Source: Candidatus Albibeggiatoa sp. nov. NOAA (GTDB lineage Bacteria > Pseudomonadota > Gammaproteobacteria > Beggiatoales > Beggiatoaceae). From it: DNA of 64,000 nt. A program made the translations under genes and the position numbers. Under the pieces are notes generated by a model. The model saw only the letters and a list, made by a program, of their open reading frames with translations, ran no database searches and had not been told where the DNA came from. The stretch spans positions 1 through 64,000 of the forward strand of contig JAOXRS010000212.1 in NCBI GenBank assembly GCA_025800385.1, in the 5' to 3' direction. Below are positions 9,626-18,722 of the stretch, one piece after another (positions within the stretch are counted from its first letter, which is position 1; every line of letters starts with the position of its first letter).

Positions 9626-12600
9626 CTAGTTATAGCTAATCGTCAATGTAGCAGTCACAAGCAAGTTATTACCTGTATCCTGTACCTTATATTGCAAACT
9701 CCCATCCACTAAAGCCAGACTAGGGTCAATACGTTCCCATTCATCTAAGCCTTGTGTTGTCGCACCATAGTTTGGCAATAAGCTGACAGATTGGCCGTTA
9801 TAACTGAGGGAATAACTACCATCAACATTATATACAACACCTGCAGCCCCTTCTATTTGCTCCAATAAACCAATAAATGTTTCAGGATATAAAACCGAGG
9901 GGTAAGTGGTTTGTGATGTACCATCATCATAGACAACGCGGCCTTCACGAATGGCTCGAGTGTTTTCACCATCTGGAGGATAAAAGCCAGCTGTTTCACC
10001 TTCAGCTTGTTCAATTTCAGAGCCAAAGATAACAACGATATACTCACCGTCAACTTTTAACAACACATCACCCCATTCATTTAGTTCCACTTGGCTGTCA
10101 TCACCTAATACCGTGGCTAATGCTGTTGGGCTTTTGGGTGCGGGCAATAATGGGAATTGTTGCCGTTCAGGTGTTGTGACAATAAACTGGCCTCTTTCAT
10201 CCGATGTCACGGCTGTTTCTGCATCAGTGTCTAATTGCTGTACATTATTCACATCCACGATAAAGGCATATTGTTTACCACTAATTTGTCCTAACACCAC
10301 CCCATCATCTTGTTGGTTAAAATTACTGTCATCATCCGCTGCACTATTAAAATCTTGCAAAATCGTATTGTCCGCTTTTTTACCACCTAAACTTAAGTCT
10401 GTATTCAAATCAAATTTTTTATCAGGCAAAATAACATTTGGTGGCAAATCTTGTGGAGGAGGCAATGCTTTACACGCGAGTTTCGCGCCAACTGGCGGTA
10501 TTAATTCACCTGTTTCTTGCTCAATACTCCAATCTTCAGGTAAATATTCATCAATATCATCTACTGTAAATATATCAGCATTAAAGTTGGTCATGAACTC
10601 TGCAATTTCTTCCTCAGGCAACTCAATGAAATCCTCAATATCCAAAGCATCTAAATGTTCACGTTCCATACGCCCAATTGCTTCAGGCGGTAAACCACCC
10701 ATATTATTACGATCAAGACCTTTTAAAGATTGAGGTGGCAATTTTTCAAACTGCTCCAGCTTCATGCCCTCCAATGCGATTTGCTCAAACTCAGCAATTT
10801 GCACTTCCGTCATGGCTTCAAATGCATCCTCTGCTAAAGCTTCAAGATGCTCATTATCAAATGTCGCAAATGCCTGTTCTTCTGTACCACGCATCCGACT
10901 TTGATCAAATGTTTCCAATTCTTCAGGTTCGATACAAAAACTTTGCAATGACAAATCACCTGTATTGCGGTTATAAGTCACATTATTCGCCAATGAGACA
11001 TTGTTACCCAACTCAACAGTTGCCGTTAAGCATACATTTTCTAATACCGCATTTTCCTGAATTTTAGATTTACCAATAATCGCAGGCTTGTCTCTATCTC
11101 CTTCAATTTCACAACCCAGTTCACCGCCTAAAATATAGGTATCTTCACCCAGCTCTAACGTACCGCACATTTCACCATTATTCACAACCACACCTTCGAA
11201 ACGGCCTTCACCAGACACCTTACCTGTTTCATTAATTTCTACATCATGTAAAATGCCATCATTCTCAATTTCACCGCAAAACTCACCGCCTGACACTTCG
11301 GAATAATTCGTAATACGTAAATCGCACATCGTGCCATTGTTGACGTTGAAGCCGCTGATATTGCCACCTTCGATGCGTGAATTTTGCTCTAGCTCAACAT
11401 TGGAAACCCAACCTTCATTAGTATTTTTACCTGCTAACTTGCCGCCTGAAATACTGCCATGTTGTTCAATTCGTAAATTTTCAGATGTTTGGCCATAATT
11501 CACATACAAACCATCAATATCGCCAGACTGCGGTGACAATGGAGCAAAGTGGGCAACACACTCATTTTGTTCTGCGATCAGTACTTTACCTTCTGCATCA
11601 CAACTGCCTGACCAACCTAAAAAGCCCCAACCTGATTCGGGTTTAGCGATTAAAGAAACCAAAGTATCTAACGCAAAGCTCTTAGTGCAAGATTCTCCAC
11701 ATCGTTCAACAACGCCACCACCACTGGTATCAATATGTAAAAAACCAAATTCAGTATCTGCATCAACACCTTGACAAGATAAATGATAAGCTGGTTGTGA
11801 CTGTGTCGGATCATTGGTCGCTAATACAAGTGTTGCTTCATATTTTTCAATGGCTTGAGGGTTACACTGTACAAATAATTCTTGGGGTTCGCTGCCATCT
11901 GCAATAACAACTGGAAAGCTGTGTTCTAAACTATAGACGGTAAATTGATCGGCAAATTCCCCAACAATTTCGGCAGAAGTGACTTGAACATCACCCGCGC
12001 CACGCTCACCAATCAATAAGCGTTTCTCAGAAGGTTGTCCTACACCAACAGTATTGAAATCTATCAATCCACCATTATCAGGTCGAGAAGCAAATACAGG
12101 TGTATTAGCACAATAAAGTTCATATCGTACTTCAGGCAGTTCTTCATCAGTTGTGGATAATCTCAGTAACGCTTTTCTTGCACCAATATCTGTAGGTGCA
12201 CAGCGTACCGTCAGTGGTGCATTTGTACCTTGACTTAGATTAATCGGGAAAGGGGTAACCACCGAAAATTCAGTTGCATGTTTGCCTTCTAAGCTAATAA
12301 AATCAATGGTTAAATCGGTAAGTCCGATATTGTAAATATTAATATTAGTGTCAATGGGTGTATTTACTGGGACATTGGCCGTCAACTGAATCGGATCATC
12401 AGCAAACGGTGGTAAAGAGAAAAATGTACGCGTTCCTTCAGGCAGTGCTCCAATCAAACGCACTTTATGATTGCCTGCTTCAGCGACATAAATATTTTCT
12501 TTGGACACGGTTAATCCCATCGGAGAATTTAAGCCTGCAGCCGAAGCCAATTGATAATCGGCATTTTCACCCAGACCAATCAATTTATAAATCCGTCGAT

Positions 12601-14854
12601 TAGACAGCATCCAAATAGCATTATATTCAGAGTCAGCGATATAAGTCACACCTCCTCGGCCATTGGCCAAACCAACAGGTGTACCCATTGCTGATTCTAA
12701 TGCTAAACTGCCTTCTGCAACTGCGCCAGATGTCCCATTACCTGCAATAGTTTGTAATGCGCCATCAACTAATTCGCGTATCACACGGTTGTTGGTATCT
12801 GCAATATATAGTGTACCTTCTGGGCTAACCATAACATCTTGAGGCCGATTTAATTGCCCTTGCAAAGCGTCATCATGATCTAAATAGCCCGCTACACCAT
12901 TACCTGCAAGTGTTAATACGGTTTCACCTGTGAGCTGTCGAATTAAACTATTGCCCGTATCCGCAATAAATAAACTACCGCCTGCAAACTCAATCCCCAT
13001 CGGACTGTTAAAACGTGCATCAAACGCATTGAGTGTACCATCGCTATAACCACTGATACGAGGCGTGCCCGCAACTGTGGTAATCACACCATCAGGCGTA
13101 ATCATCCGAATTACATGGTTACCTGTATCTGCAATATAAATGTTACCTTGTTGATCGCTTGTAATATCTGAAGGTAAATTTAATTTTGCGCTAGTCGCTT
13201 CATAACCATCACCGCTATAACCCGCAACACCTGTACCTGCGAAAATTTCTGTTGTACCCAATTTATTAACAGAGCGAATTAAATGATTATCACGTTCTGC
13301 AATCAGTAATTCACCTTCATCAATAATCGTAACGGCATAAGGTGAATTCATTTGTACTAAGCTGGCGTGAGTTGTGTCTTCGGTTAAACCTGCAGTGCCT
13401 GTACCTGCGGCTGTAGATATATATTGGCTAAAAATGGCGGTGCATGATTTAGCCTCATCTAAAGTAACTGATTTAGGATTTTCAATACCAAGACAATCGC
13501 CGACCCAATATGCAAAAGCCTCATCATCACCTGCAACTGCAGTTAAGGTCACTGTATCCCCTTGTTGATAACCACCTCGACAACTGGGCGTACATGCTAA
13601 TGTTTCACCTGCTACATCTGTCGCCAACACAACCCCAAAACCCACTTTATTTACAGTGAGTAACGCACTGTCTTTAAATTTAGCCCGACACTGGGTTTCT
13701 TGTTCTACTGTCACATTGATAGTTGGTTCTGAACCTGTGCAATCACCTTCCCAACCCATAAAAATACTATTTTCATCAGGAGTGGCAGTTAAACTTAAAG
13801 TGGTCACTTGCGGGAAATTTAATTTAACCTGTTTGCATGTTGCATCACATAAGACTTGCCCTTCAGATGAAACAATTGAACCGAACCCTGAGCCAACCGC
13901 TTTTCCTAACTGTAAAGAATAGCTTTGACCAAATACTTGCACTCTCTCATTAAGTGCATCAGAGATATAAATACTTTGGCCTAATGTAGCAATCCCTGAA
14001 GGTCGGTCAAACAGTCCCTCGGTTTCTCCTTCACCACCCCAAACACTAAGCAATTCACCTTGTGGGCTAAATTTATGGATCACATGACTTTCTGCATTGG
14101 TGACATAGATATTATCTTTTGCATCAACGGATACACTATTAGGTTGGTTTAAACTGTCTTCTTCTGAGTTACCACCAAATGTGCCTAGAAAGTTGCCATC
14201 TGTACTAAAGTATTGCAGCGCATTTTTTTCACTATCGACAATATAAAGCAGCCGCTGATCGCGATTAAAGGCCATATCAACTGGACGTATAAATCGGCCT
14301 TCTGCATTGCTAGCCTCAAGATCATTAGGGTCATACCTTTGACCTATGGTATAGTTAAAATCACCATCAGGTGTAAATACAACAACCCTAAAATTCCCTG
14401 TATCTAACACATAAACATAACCATTCCCATCCACTTCAATCGCTTGCGGATCAGCTAATTCTGCAATAAAACTACTGTCTTTAGCTTCCCATTGGCGCAA
14501 TAATAGACCTTCTGGGTTAAACATTTGAATTCGAGGAATTTCGGCATCTAACACATAGACTGTGCCAATATTATCAACTGCAATATCAGTAGGATTGACA
14601 AATTGTCCCGGTAAATTGCCTTCTTTGCCCCAAGTAGCCAGTGACTGCCCTTGTGCGGTGAATTTTTGAATACGGAAGTTGCCTTTATCCAGTACGTAGA
14701 GATTGCCTTGTCGATCTTGATTGATACGAGTTGGGTTCTCAAATTGCGTAGGTTGGTCGCCTTCTTCTCCCCATGAAAACAGAAAACTGGGTGGTTCTTC
14801 TGCATAAACGGGAAAAGTCAGACAAAGTAGCAAGGCATAGAATATCAGTCGCAT
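9626..14854 (-). CDS. Giant secreted NHL-repeat beta-propeller protein
   Basis: A 1742-residue exported protein with a Sec signal peptide (residues 1-18, cleavage near PVYA-EE). Regions visible: NHL propeller 1 (about 25-310, repeats such as YVLDTGNFRVVVF); two Cys-containing B-repeat-like modules (about 315-480, motif FMGWEGDC and AYWVGDC); NHL propeller 2 (about 490-810, repeats such as IYIADTGNHVIRMI); Ig-like choice-of-anchor-D type modules (about 830-1080); a third GWSGSC module; a Gly/Asn-rich beta-solenoid-like stretch (about 1110-1300); a short helical repeat block (about 1308-1435) built from phrases such as LPPEAIGRM; and an acidic C-terminal part. No membrane anchor or sorting signal is clear. 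NHL propellers usually bind protein or polysaccharide, so a surface or matrix role is likely but inferred. It is divergent from rnfD. Confidence 0.85.
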   Translation of the reverse strand: MRLIFYALLLCLTFPVYAEEPPSFLFSWGEEGDQPTQFENPTRINQDRQGNLYVLDKGNFRIQKFTAQGQSLATWGKEGNLPGQFVNPTDIAVDNIGTVYVLDAEIPRIQMFNPEGLLLRQWEAKDSSFIAELADPQAIEVDGNGYVYVLDTGNFRVVVFTPDGDFNYTIGQRYDPNDLEASNAEGRFIRPVDMAFNRDQRLLYIVDSEKNALQYFSTDGNFLGTFGGNSEEDSLNQPNSVSVDAKDNIYVTNAESHVIHKFSPQGELLSVWGGEGETEGLFDRPSGIATLGQSIYISDALNERVQVFGQSYSLQLGKAVGSGFGSIVSSEGQVLCDATCKQVKLNFPQVTTLSLTATPDENSIFMGWEGDCTGSEPTINVTVEQETQCRAKFKDSALLTVNKVGFGVVLATDVAGETLACTPSCRGGYQQGDTVTLTAVAGDDEAFAYWVGDCLGIENPKSVTLDEAKSCTAIFSQYISTAAGTGTAGLTEDTTHASLVQMNSPYAVTIIDEGELLIAERDNHLIRSVNKLGTTEIFAGTGVAGYSGDGYEATSAKLNLPSDITSDQQGNIYIADTGNHVIRMITPDGVITTVAGTPRISGYSDGTLNAFDARFNSPMGIEFAGGSLFIADTGNSLIRQLTGETVLTLAGNGVAGYLDHDDALQGQLNRPQDVMVSPEGTLYIADTNNRVIRELVDGALQTIAGNGTSGAVAEGSLALESAMGTPVGLANGRGGVTYIADSEYNAIWMLSNRRIYKLIGLGENADYQLASAAGLNSPMGLTVSKENIYVAEAGNHKVRLIGALPEGTRTFFSLPPFADDPIQLTANVPVNTPIDTNINIYNIGLTDLTIDFISLEGKHATEFSVVTPFPINLSQGTNAPLTVRCAPTDIGARKALLRLSTTDEELPEVRYELYCANTPVFASRPDNGGLIDFNTVGVGQPSEKRLLIGERGAGDVQVTSAEIVGEFADQFTVYSLEHSFPVVIADGSEPQELFVQCNPQAIEKYEATLVLATNDPTQSQPAYHLSCQGVDADTEFGFLHIDTSGGGVVERCGESCTKSFALDTLVSLIAKPESGWGFLGWSGSCDAEGKVLIAEQNECVAHFAPLSPQSGDIDGLYVNYGQTSENLRIEQHGSISGGKLAGKNTNEGWVSNVELEQNSRIEGGNISGFNVNNGTMCDLRITNYSEVSGGEFCGEIENDGILHDVEINETGKVSGEGRFEGVVVNNGEMCGTLELGEDTYILGGELGCEIEGDRDKPAIIGKSKIQENAVLENVCLTATVELGNNVSLANNVTYNRNTGDLSLQSFCIEPEELETFDQSRMRGTEEQAFATFDNEHLEALAEDAFEAMTEVQIAEFEQIALEGMKLEQFEKLPPQSLKGLDRNNMGGLPPEAIGRMEREHLDALDIEDFIELPEEEIAEFMTNFNADIFTVDDIDEYLPEDWSIEQETGELIPPVGAKLACKALPPPQDLPPNVILPDKKFDLNTDLSLGGKKADNTILQDFNSAADDDSNFNQQDDGVVLGQISGKQYAFIVDVNNVQQLDTDAETAVTSDERGQFIVTTPERQQFPLLPAPKSPTALATVLGDDSQVELNEWGDVLLKVDGEYIVVIFGSEIEQAEGETAGFYPPDGENTRAIREGRVVYDDGTSQTTYPSVLYPETFIGLLEQIEGAAGVVYNVDGSYSLSYNGQSVSLLPNYGATTQGLDEWERIDPSLALVDGSLQYKVQDTGNNLLVTATLTISYN

Positions 14855-15341
14855 GAGCCGTGTCCTTAAAAAGATTGTACAAAGTTGTTTATCAGTCTAG
14901 CGGATAGGTTAGATAAAATATAGTAATGCTATGATGTGTTGGTCTTGTGATAGTGGTAGATGGTCTATTGTAAATAATATATTAAAATCAAAATAATGAT
15001 ATAAAATATTTATAAGGTTTTTTTGAATAATATTAAAGGATTTTTTTGGGAAATGAAATATATTTCAATAAAATACGAACATATCAAAACCTATACATCC
15101 CATTAATTGTATTAAACGACAAAGTCTTTTGATAAATAATGAATTGCAATACAACTTTGTTAGCAAAAATCAAGATTGTCCCATTCATGACAAAACAGAA
15201 TTTACCCCTAACAATCGTATGTTACAAAACTTACAAATTCCGCTTTTTTATTTGTAACAATTTGATTTTTAAAATGTAATCATTCGGGCATAATCCATGC
15301 TGATAAGCTTTTAGTCGAATTTTTTAAAATAGGCTAAAACC
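14855..15341. promoter_or_regulatory. Divergent intergenic region upstream of the NHL gene and rnfD
   Basis: A 487-base, very AT-rich gap between two divergently transcribed genes, so it must contain both promoters. I cannot place convincing -35/-10 pairs. Before rnfD a short purine-rich AGG lies eight bases ahead of the ATG. There is no open reading frame or structured RNA that I can recognise. Confidence 0.6.
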
Positions 15342-16424
15342 ATGCAAAGCACAATAGTCAGCAGCCCGCATATTCATGCACCTGCGTCCGTACCTTGGGT
15401 GATGCGCCAAGTGATTTTGGCAACCATACCAGCTGCGTTATTCGGGGTGTACTTGTTTGGCTGGCCTGCATTTAACTTACTTATCATTAGCTTAGTCACT
15501 GCAATCGGTGTTGAAGCGGCTTGTCTTTATATTGCAAACAAACCCGTTAAATTATTTTTAAACGATGGCTCGGCTGTTCTTACAGGTTTATTAGTCGCAT
15601 TGACTTTACCGCCTTGGGCACCTTGGTGGATTCCCGTAATTGGAATTAGTTTCGCACTTATCATCGGCAAACATTTATACGGTGGCATTGGACAAAATGT
15701 ATTCAATCCTGCGATGCTCGCACGGGTCATGCTCTTAGTCGCGTTTCCTTTGGAAATGACCACTTGGATTAGTCCCGCACCATTATTTTCTAGCAATGCT
15801 CCCGGATTTTTAGACTCACTTGCAATTACTTTTGGCGGTGCAACACAACATTTTGATGCGGTTTCAAGTGCCAGTTTGCTTGGGCATGTCAAAACTGAAA
15901 TGACCTTAAATCATACTGTATCTGAAAGTTTAGTCGGTTACAGTTATTGGTCTTCTTTATTTGGTTGGACTGCGGGTAGTTTAGGTGAAACCTCTGGCTT
16001 GTTGATTTTAGCAGGTGGTGCTTATCTGATTTATCAACGCATTATCACATGGCAAATTCCTGTTGCGATGCTCTGTACGCTCGCCATGTTGGCAACCCTA
16101 TTTAATTTTATTGACCCCGATCACTACACCAATGCACTGTTTCATGTTTTCAATGGTGGGACTTTATTAGTTGCATTCTTTATTGCCACTGATCCTGTGA
16201 CCGCGCCGTCGACCAATCAGGGGCGGATTTTATTTGGTATCGGTATTGGCTTATTTGAATATCTGATTCGCACATGGGGTTCATTCCCAGAAGGTGTGGG
16301 CTTTGCGGTGTTGCTGATGAATGCGATTACACCGTTGATCGATCATTATGTCAGACCGCGTATTTATGGGCGTGATCGTCGAGGTCGTCCGTTGGATGCG
16401 CAACCAGTAAATAATAAAGGGTAA
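15342..16424 (+). CDS. rnfD: Rnf complex subunit RnfD (flavin-carrying membrane subunit)
   Basis: RnfD is a membrane subunit of the Rnf (Rsx) ion-translocating ferredoxin:NAD oxidoreductase. The 360 residues hold about nine or ten hydrophobic helices and family blocks such as GQNVFNPAMLARV (about 117-129) and FIATDPVTAPS (about 280-290). The family carries FMN bound covalently to Thr or Ser in a Dxx(S/T)xA(T/S) motif. Here the candidate is DAVSSAS at residues 172-178, so the flavinylated residue would be Ser178 rather than the usual Thr. It is first in a tight rnfDGEH cluster, three bases before rnfG. The usual upstream genes rnfA, rnfB and rnfC are absent: a divergent NHL gene lies there instead. 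Confidence 0.95.
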   Translation: MQSTIVSSPHIHAPASVPWVMRQVILATIPAALFGVYLFGWPAFNLLIISLVTAIGVEAACLYIANKPVKLFLNDGSAVLTGLLVALTLPPWAPWWIPVIGISFALIIGKHLYGGIGQNVFNPAMLARVMLLVAFPLEMTTWISPAPLFSSNAPGFLDSLAITFGGATQHFDAVSSASLLGHVKTEMTLNHTVSESLVGYSYWSSLFGWTAGSLGETSGLLILAGGAYLIYQRIITWQIPVAMLCTLAMLATLFNFIDPDHYTNALFHVFNGGTLLVAFFIATDPVTAPSTNQGRILFGIGIGLFEYLIRTWGSFPEGVGFAVLLMNAITPLIDHYVRPRIYGRDRRGRPLDAQPVNNKG

Positions 16425-16427
16425 ATC

Positions 16428-17117
16428 ATGGCTTTACAAAAAACCGCTGCCAAAATCCCTTCGTATCGAAATCGGCTGTCATATCACAGTATGTTGTTGG
16501 GTGGGATTGGCTTTTTATCAGGTGCGGCGTTGGTAATTGCCCATGTCGAAACGCGCGGCGCGATTGAACATGCCTTAGCTGAAGAGCAACGAGCTTCATT
16601 AGTTCAAGTGATTCCAGTACAGCATTATGAAGGTAATTTACTCGCAGAACAATTGCCGATTACGCTGGAAACAGGCGAAACCAAAACCGTATTTATTGCT
16701 CGAAAAGACGGCATGGTGATGGCGGCAGCATTTGAAGTGTCAGAACCGGGGTACTCGGGTGATATTCGGGTGATTATGGGTGTGGATAAGAATGGCGAGA
16801 TTTTAGGGGTGAGAACCTTGAGCCATACTGAAACCCCCGGATTAGGTGACAAAATTGAATTAGCTAGAAATGACTGGGTGTTAAGTTTCAATGGTAAATC
16901 CGTCAACAATCCAGATGATGCAGGCTGGGCACTGCAAAAAGATGGTGGTATTTTCGATCAATTCACTGGTGCAACCATTACTCCACGAGCTTATGTGAAA
17001 GCGGTTAAAGGGGGTTTGGATTTTTTCGAGCAACACAAAGTGCAAATTATCGAAAAGCCGATGCCTGAACCTGTAGAAGTTGAACCAGAACCTGTCCCAG
17101 TCAAACCGAAGAGGTAA
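16428..17117 (+). CDS. rnfG: Rnf complex subunit RnfG
   Basis: RnfG is the membrane-anchored, mostly periplasmic FMN subunit of the Rnf complex. Features: one N-terminal transmembrane helix (about 20-38) and an FMN-binding domain with the flavinylation motif DQFTGAT, putting the covalent FMN on Thr183. The conserved HTETPGLG segment lies at 133-140. The tail after 210 is Pro/Glu/Val-rich. The start is supported by AAGGG six bases before the ATG. It sits between rnfD (3-base gap) and rnfE (6-base gap), clearly co-transcribed. Confidence 0.96.
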   Translation: MALQKTAAKIPSYRNRLSYHSMLLGGIGFLSGAALVIAHVETRGAIEHALAEEQRASLVQVIPVQHYEGNLLAEQLPITLETGETKTVFIARKDGMVMAAAFEVSEPGYSGDIRVIMGVDKNGEILGVRTLSHTETPGLGDKIELARNDWVLSFNGKSVNNPDDAGWALQKDGGIFDQFTGATITPRAYVKAVKGGLDFFEQHKVQIIEKPMPEPVEVEPEPVPVKPKR

Positions 17118-17123
17118 CCAGCG

Positions 17124-17795
17124 ATGGAAATGACATATAAAACTCTTGCGCGTGAAGGGCTGTGGGATAACAACCCCGTCTTAGCTCAATCCTTGGCTTT
17201 GTGTCCCTTACTTGCGGTAACGACCAGTGCTACCAATGGCTTAGGTATGGGCTTGGCAACTTTACTTGTGATTGTAGCGACCAGTGTGATTATTTCGTTA
17301 TTGCGTGAGATTATTACCCCAGAAGTGCGGATTCCCGTGTTTATTTTGCTCATCGCGGCGACGGTGACCATTGTTGATATGATGATGAATGCGTTTGTGC
17401 ATGATTTGTATAAAGTATTGGGCTTATTCATTCCGTTGATTGTGACTAACTGTATGATTTTAGGGCGTGCTGAATCATTTGCTTCGCGTTTCCCTGTCAA
17501 ATTAGCAGCGTTAGATGGTTTGATGATGGGCTTGGGCTTTTTATGGGTGTTGGTGTTGCTCGGTGCAATTCGTGAAATCATCGGCAGCGGTACGTTATTC
17601 GCCAATGCATCATTGTTATTAGGTCAAAGTTTCGCGTTTATGGAATTGACTCTAATCCCTGATTACAAAGGTTATTTGATTATGATTTTACCCCCAGGGG
17701 GATTTTTGGTCATGGGCTTTTTGATGGCGGGTAAACGGGTGTTAGATGCACGTCTTGAGCAAGCGAATCAAGCAGCAGTAGCACAGGCGGCATAA
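17124..17795 (+). CDS. rnfE: Rnf complex subunit RnfE
   Basis: RnfE is an integral membrane subunit of the Rnf electron-transport complex, homologous to RnfA and NqrD, and helps form the membrane ion/electron path. The 223 residues contain about six transmembrane helices and the signature NPVLAQSLALCPLLAVTTSA near the N-terminus (residues 13-32), including the conserved Cys. A second conserved segment, VTNCMILGRAESFASR, holds the other family Cys. These paired half-helix cysteines are thought to hold an iron-sulfur cluster with RnfA. An AGAGG stands nine bases before the ATG. It follows rnfG closely and precedes rnfH by a few bases. Confidence 0.96.
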   Translation: MEMTYKTLAREGLWDNNPVLAQSLALCPLLAVTTSATNGLGMGLATLLVIVATSVIISLLREIITPEVRIPVFILLIAATVTIVDMMMNAFVHDLYKVLGLFIPLIVTNCMILGRAESFASRFPVKLAALDGLMMGLGFLWVLVLLGAIREIIGSGTLFANASLLLGQSFAFMELTLIPDYKGYLIMILPPGGFLVMGFLMAGKRVLDARLEQANQAAVAQAA

Positions 17796-17821
17796 CAATG
17801 CGATTTCATAGGGAGAACAGC

Positions 17822-18103
17822 ATGAACGTTGGAGTAGCTTATGCTGATATGCGGCAACAGGTTTGGCTACGTTTGGAAGTGCCTGAAGGCAGTACGGTCA
17901 AAGAGGCAATTGAGCTATCGGGTATTTTAACTAAAGTACCCAGTATTGATTTAGATTCACAAAAAGTCGGTATTTACGGCAAAACGACGAAGTTAAGCGC
18001 GGTATTGCAAGAACATGATCGAGTTGAAATCTATCGAGAAATCATTGCGAATCCTGATGATTATAAGGATGACGATGATGAAGACGAAGATGACGATGAT
18101 TAA
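17822..18103 (+). CDS. rnfH: RnfH-like ubiquitin-fold protein with acidic tail
   Basis: A small cytoplasmic protein of the RnfH family (UPF0125), a beta-grasp fold often encoded with rnf genes or with ratA; its role in Rnf assembly is not settled. I choose the ATG at 17822 (93 residues, MNVGVAYAD) because GGGAGA lies seven bases upstream; a longer reading from 17798 would add eight residues without such a site. The core VEVPEGSTVKEAIE-like block is recognisable. The last 17 residues are nearly all Asp/Glu, and contain DYKDDDDE, one residue short of the FLAG epitope. It is the last gene of the rnfDGEH cluster, followed by an intrinsic terminator. Confidence 0.88.
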   Translation: MNVGVAYADMRQQVWLRLEVPEGSTVKEAIELSGILTKVPSIDLDSQKVGIYGKTTKLSAVLQEHDRVEIYREIIANPDDYKDDDDEDEDDDD

Positions 18104-18127
18104 AAAGTAACGGGTTGGTATGTTGAT

Positions 18128-18164
18128 AAGCTCTATCTTGCATGTTGTGGGATAGGGCTTTTTT
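18128..18164 (+). terminator. Intrinsic terminator of the rnfDGEH cluster
   Basis: A 10-bp stem (AAGCTCTATC at 18128-18137 with GATAGGGCTT at 18151-18160, one G-U pair) is followed by a run of six T. It stands 25 bases after the rnfH stop. Confidence 0.8.
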
Positions 18165-18178
18165 ATTTACAAAATATA

Positions 18179-18643
18179 TTATTTGAATGGAGTTGCACAG
18201 TGTACGCAATATTGGTCGCTACCATATATGTTGATTGATCCACAAACTAAGCACTTTATTCCTAATAAATAGAACGCCACAGCTGCTGTAAGAGAGAAAA
18301 ACAAAATCAAATAAAATATTTTCATTATTATTGTAATAAGCACGCTGTCGATTATAAAAAATAGACTAGGTAAAAATATTGAAACACTGATGCTCAAAAT
18401 AACTAATATTTTTGTAGTAAGTTGATGATATTGTTTTTTGCGTAGCTGGAATTGTTCAGGTGAATATTGTTGACTGTTTTCAACCAAATAAGATGTAATA
18501 TCAAATTTACAGGATGGACAATAACGACTAACCCGAAACAAGCTAACATAACAATGTGGACATTTATGTATTTTAGGGGCACACAAAAGTTGAGGCAGCA
18601 TAATAATAGAAAAAAGGATGAGTAGAATAAACGGCTCTGGCAT
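18179..18643 (-). CDS. Membrane protein with two zinc ribbons, unknown function
   Basis: I do not recognise a family name. The 154-residue protein starts with a hydrophobic helix (about 4-19), then a Cys4 knuckle (CPHC, 11 residues, CPSC at about 24-42), then two transmembrane helices (about 75-120), then a second Cys4 knuckle (CLVC and CVHC, about 130-149) at the C-terminus. Both knuckles look like rubredoxin-type zinc ribbons on the same side of the membrane. It is convergent with rnfH and shares its terminator region. The start is backed by a GGAG-type stretch upstream on the minus strand (AAAGGAGAT). The function is not inferable. Confidence 0.75.
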   Translation of the reverse strand: MPEPFILLILFSIIMLPQLLCAPKIHKCPHCYVSLFRVSRYCPSCKFDITSYLVENSQQYSPEQFQLRKKQYHQLTTKILVILSISVSIFLPSLFFIIDSVLITIIMKIFYLILFFSLTAAVAFYLLGIKCLVCGSINIYGSDQYCVHCATPFK

Positions 18644-18722
18644 TTTTATATCTCCTTTACCAATATACCTAAATCTTTAGTAAAGACTGTGGGTATAGAC
18701 AGTCAATAATATTAATGGCTCA

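Noticed and set aside
10113..10733. Long plus-strand open frame of 206 codons inside the NHL gene
   Set aside because: It is antisense to the clear NHL-propeller gene, the composition is low complexity (Ser-rich), and it has no ribosome site or family motif.
18040..18103. FLAG tag as cloning contamination
   Set aside because: The motif ends in Glu, not Lys, it continues into a natural acidic run, and codons and flanks fit the genome.
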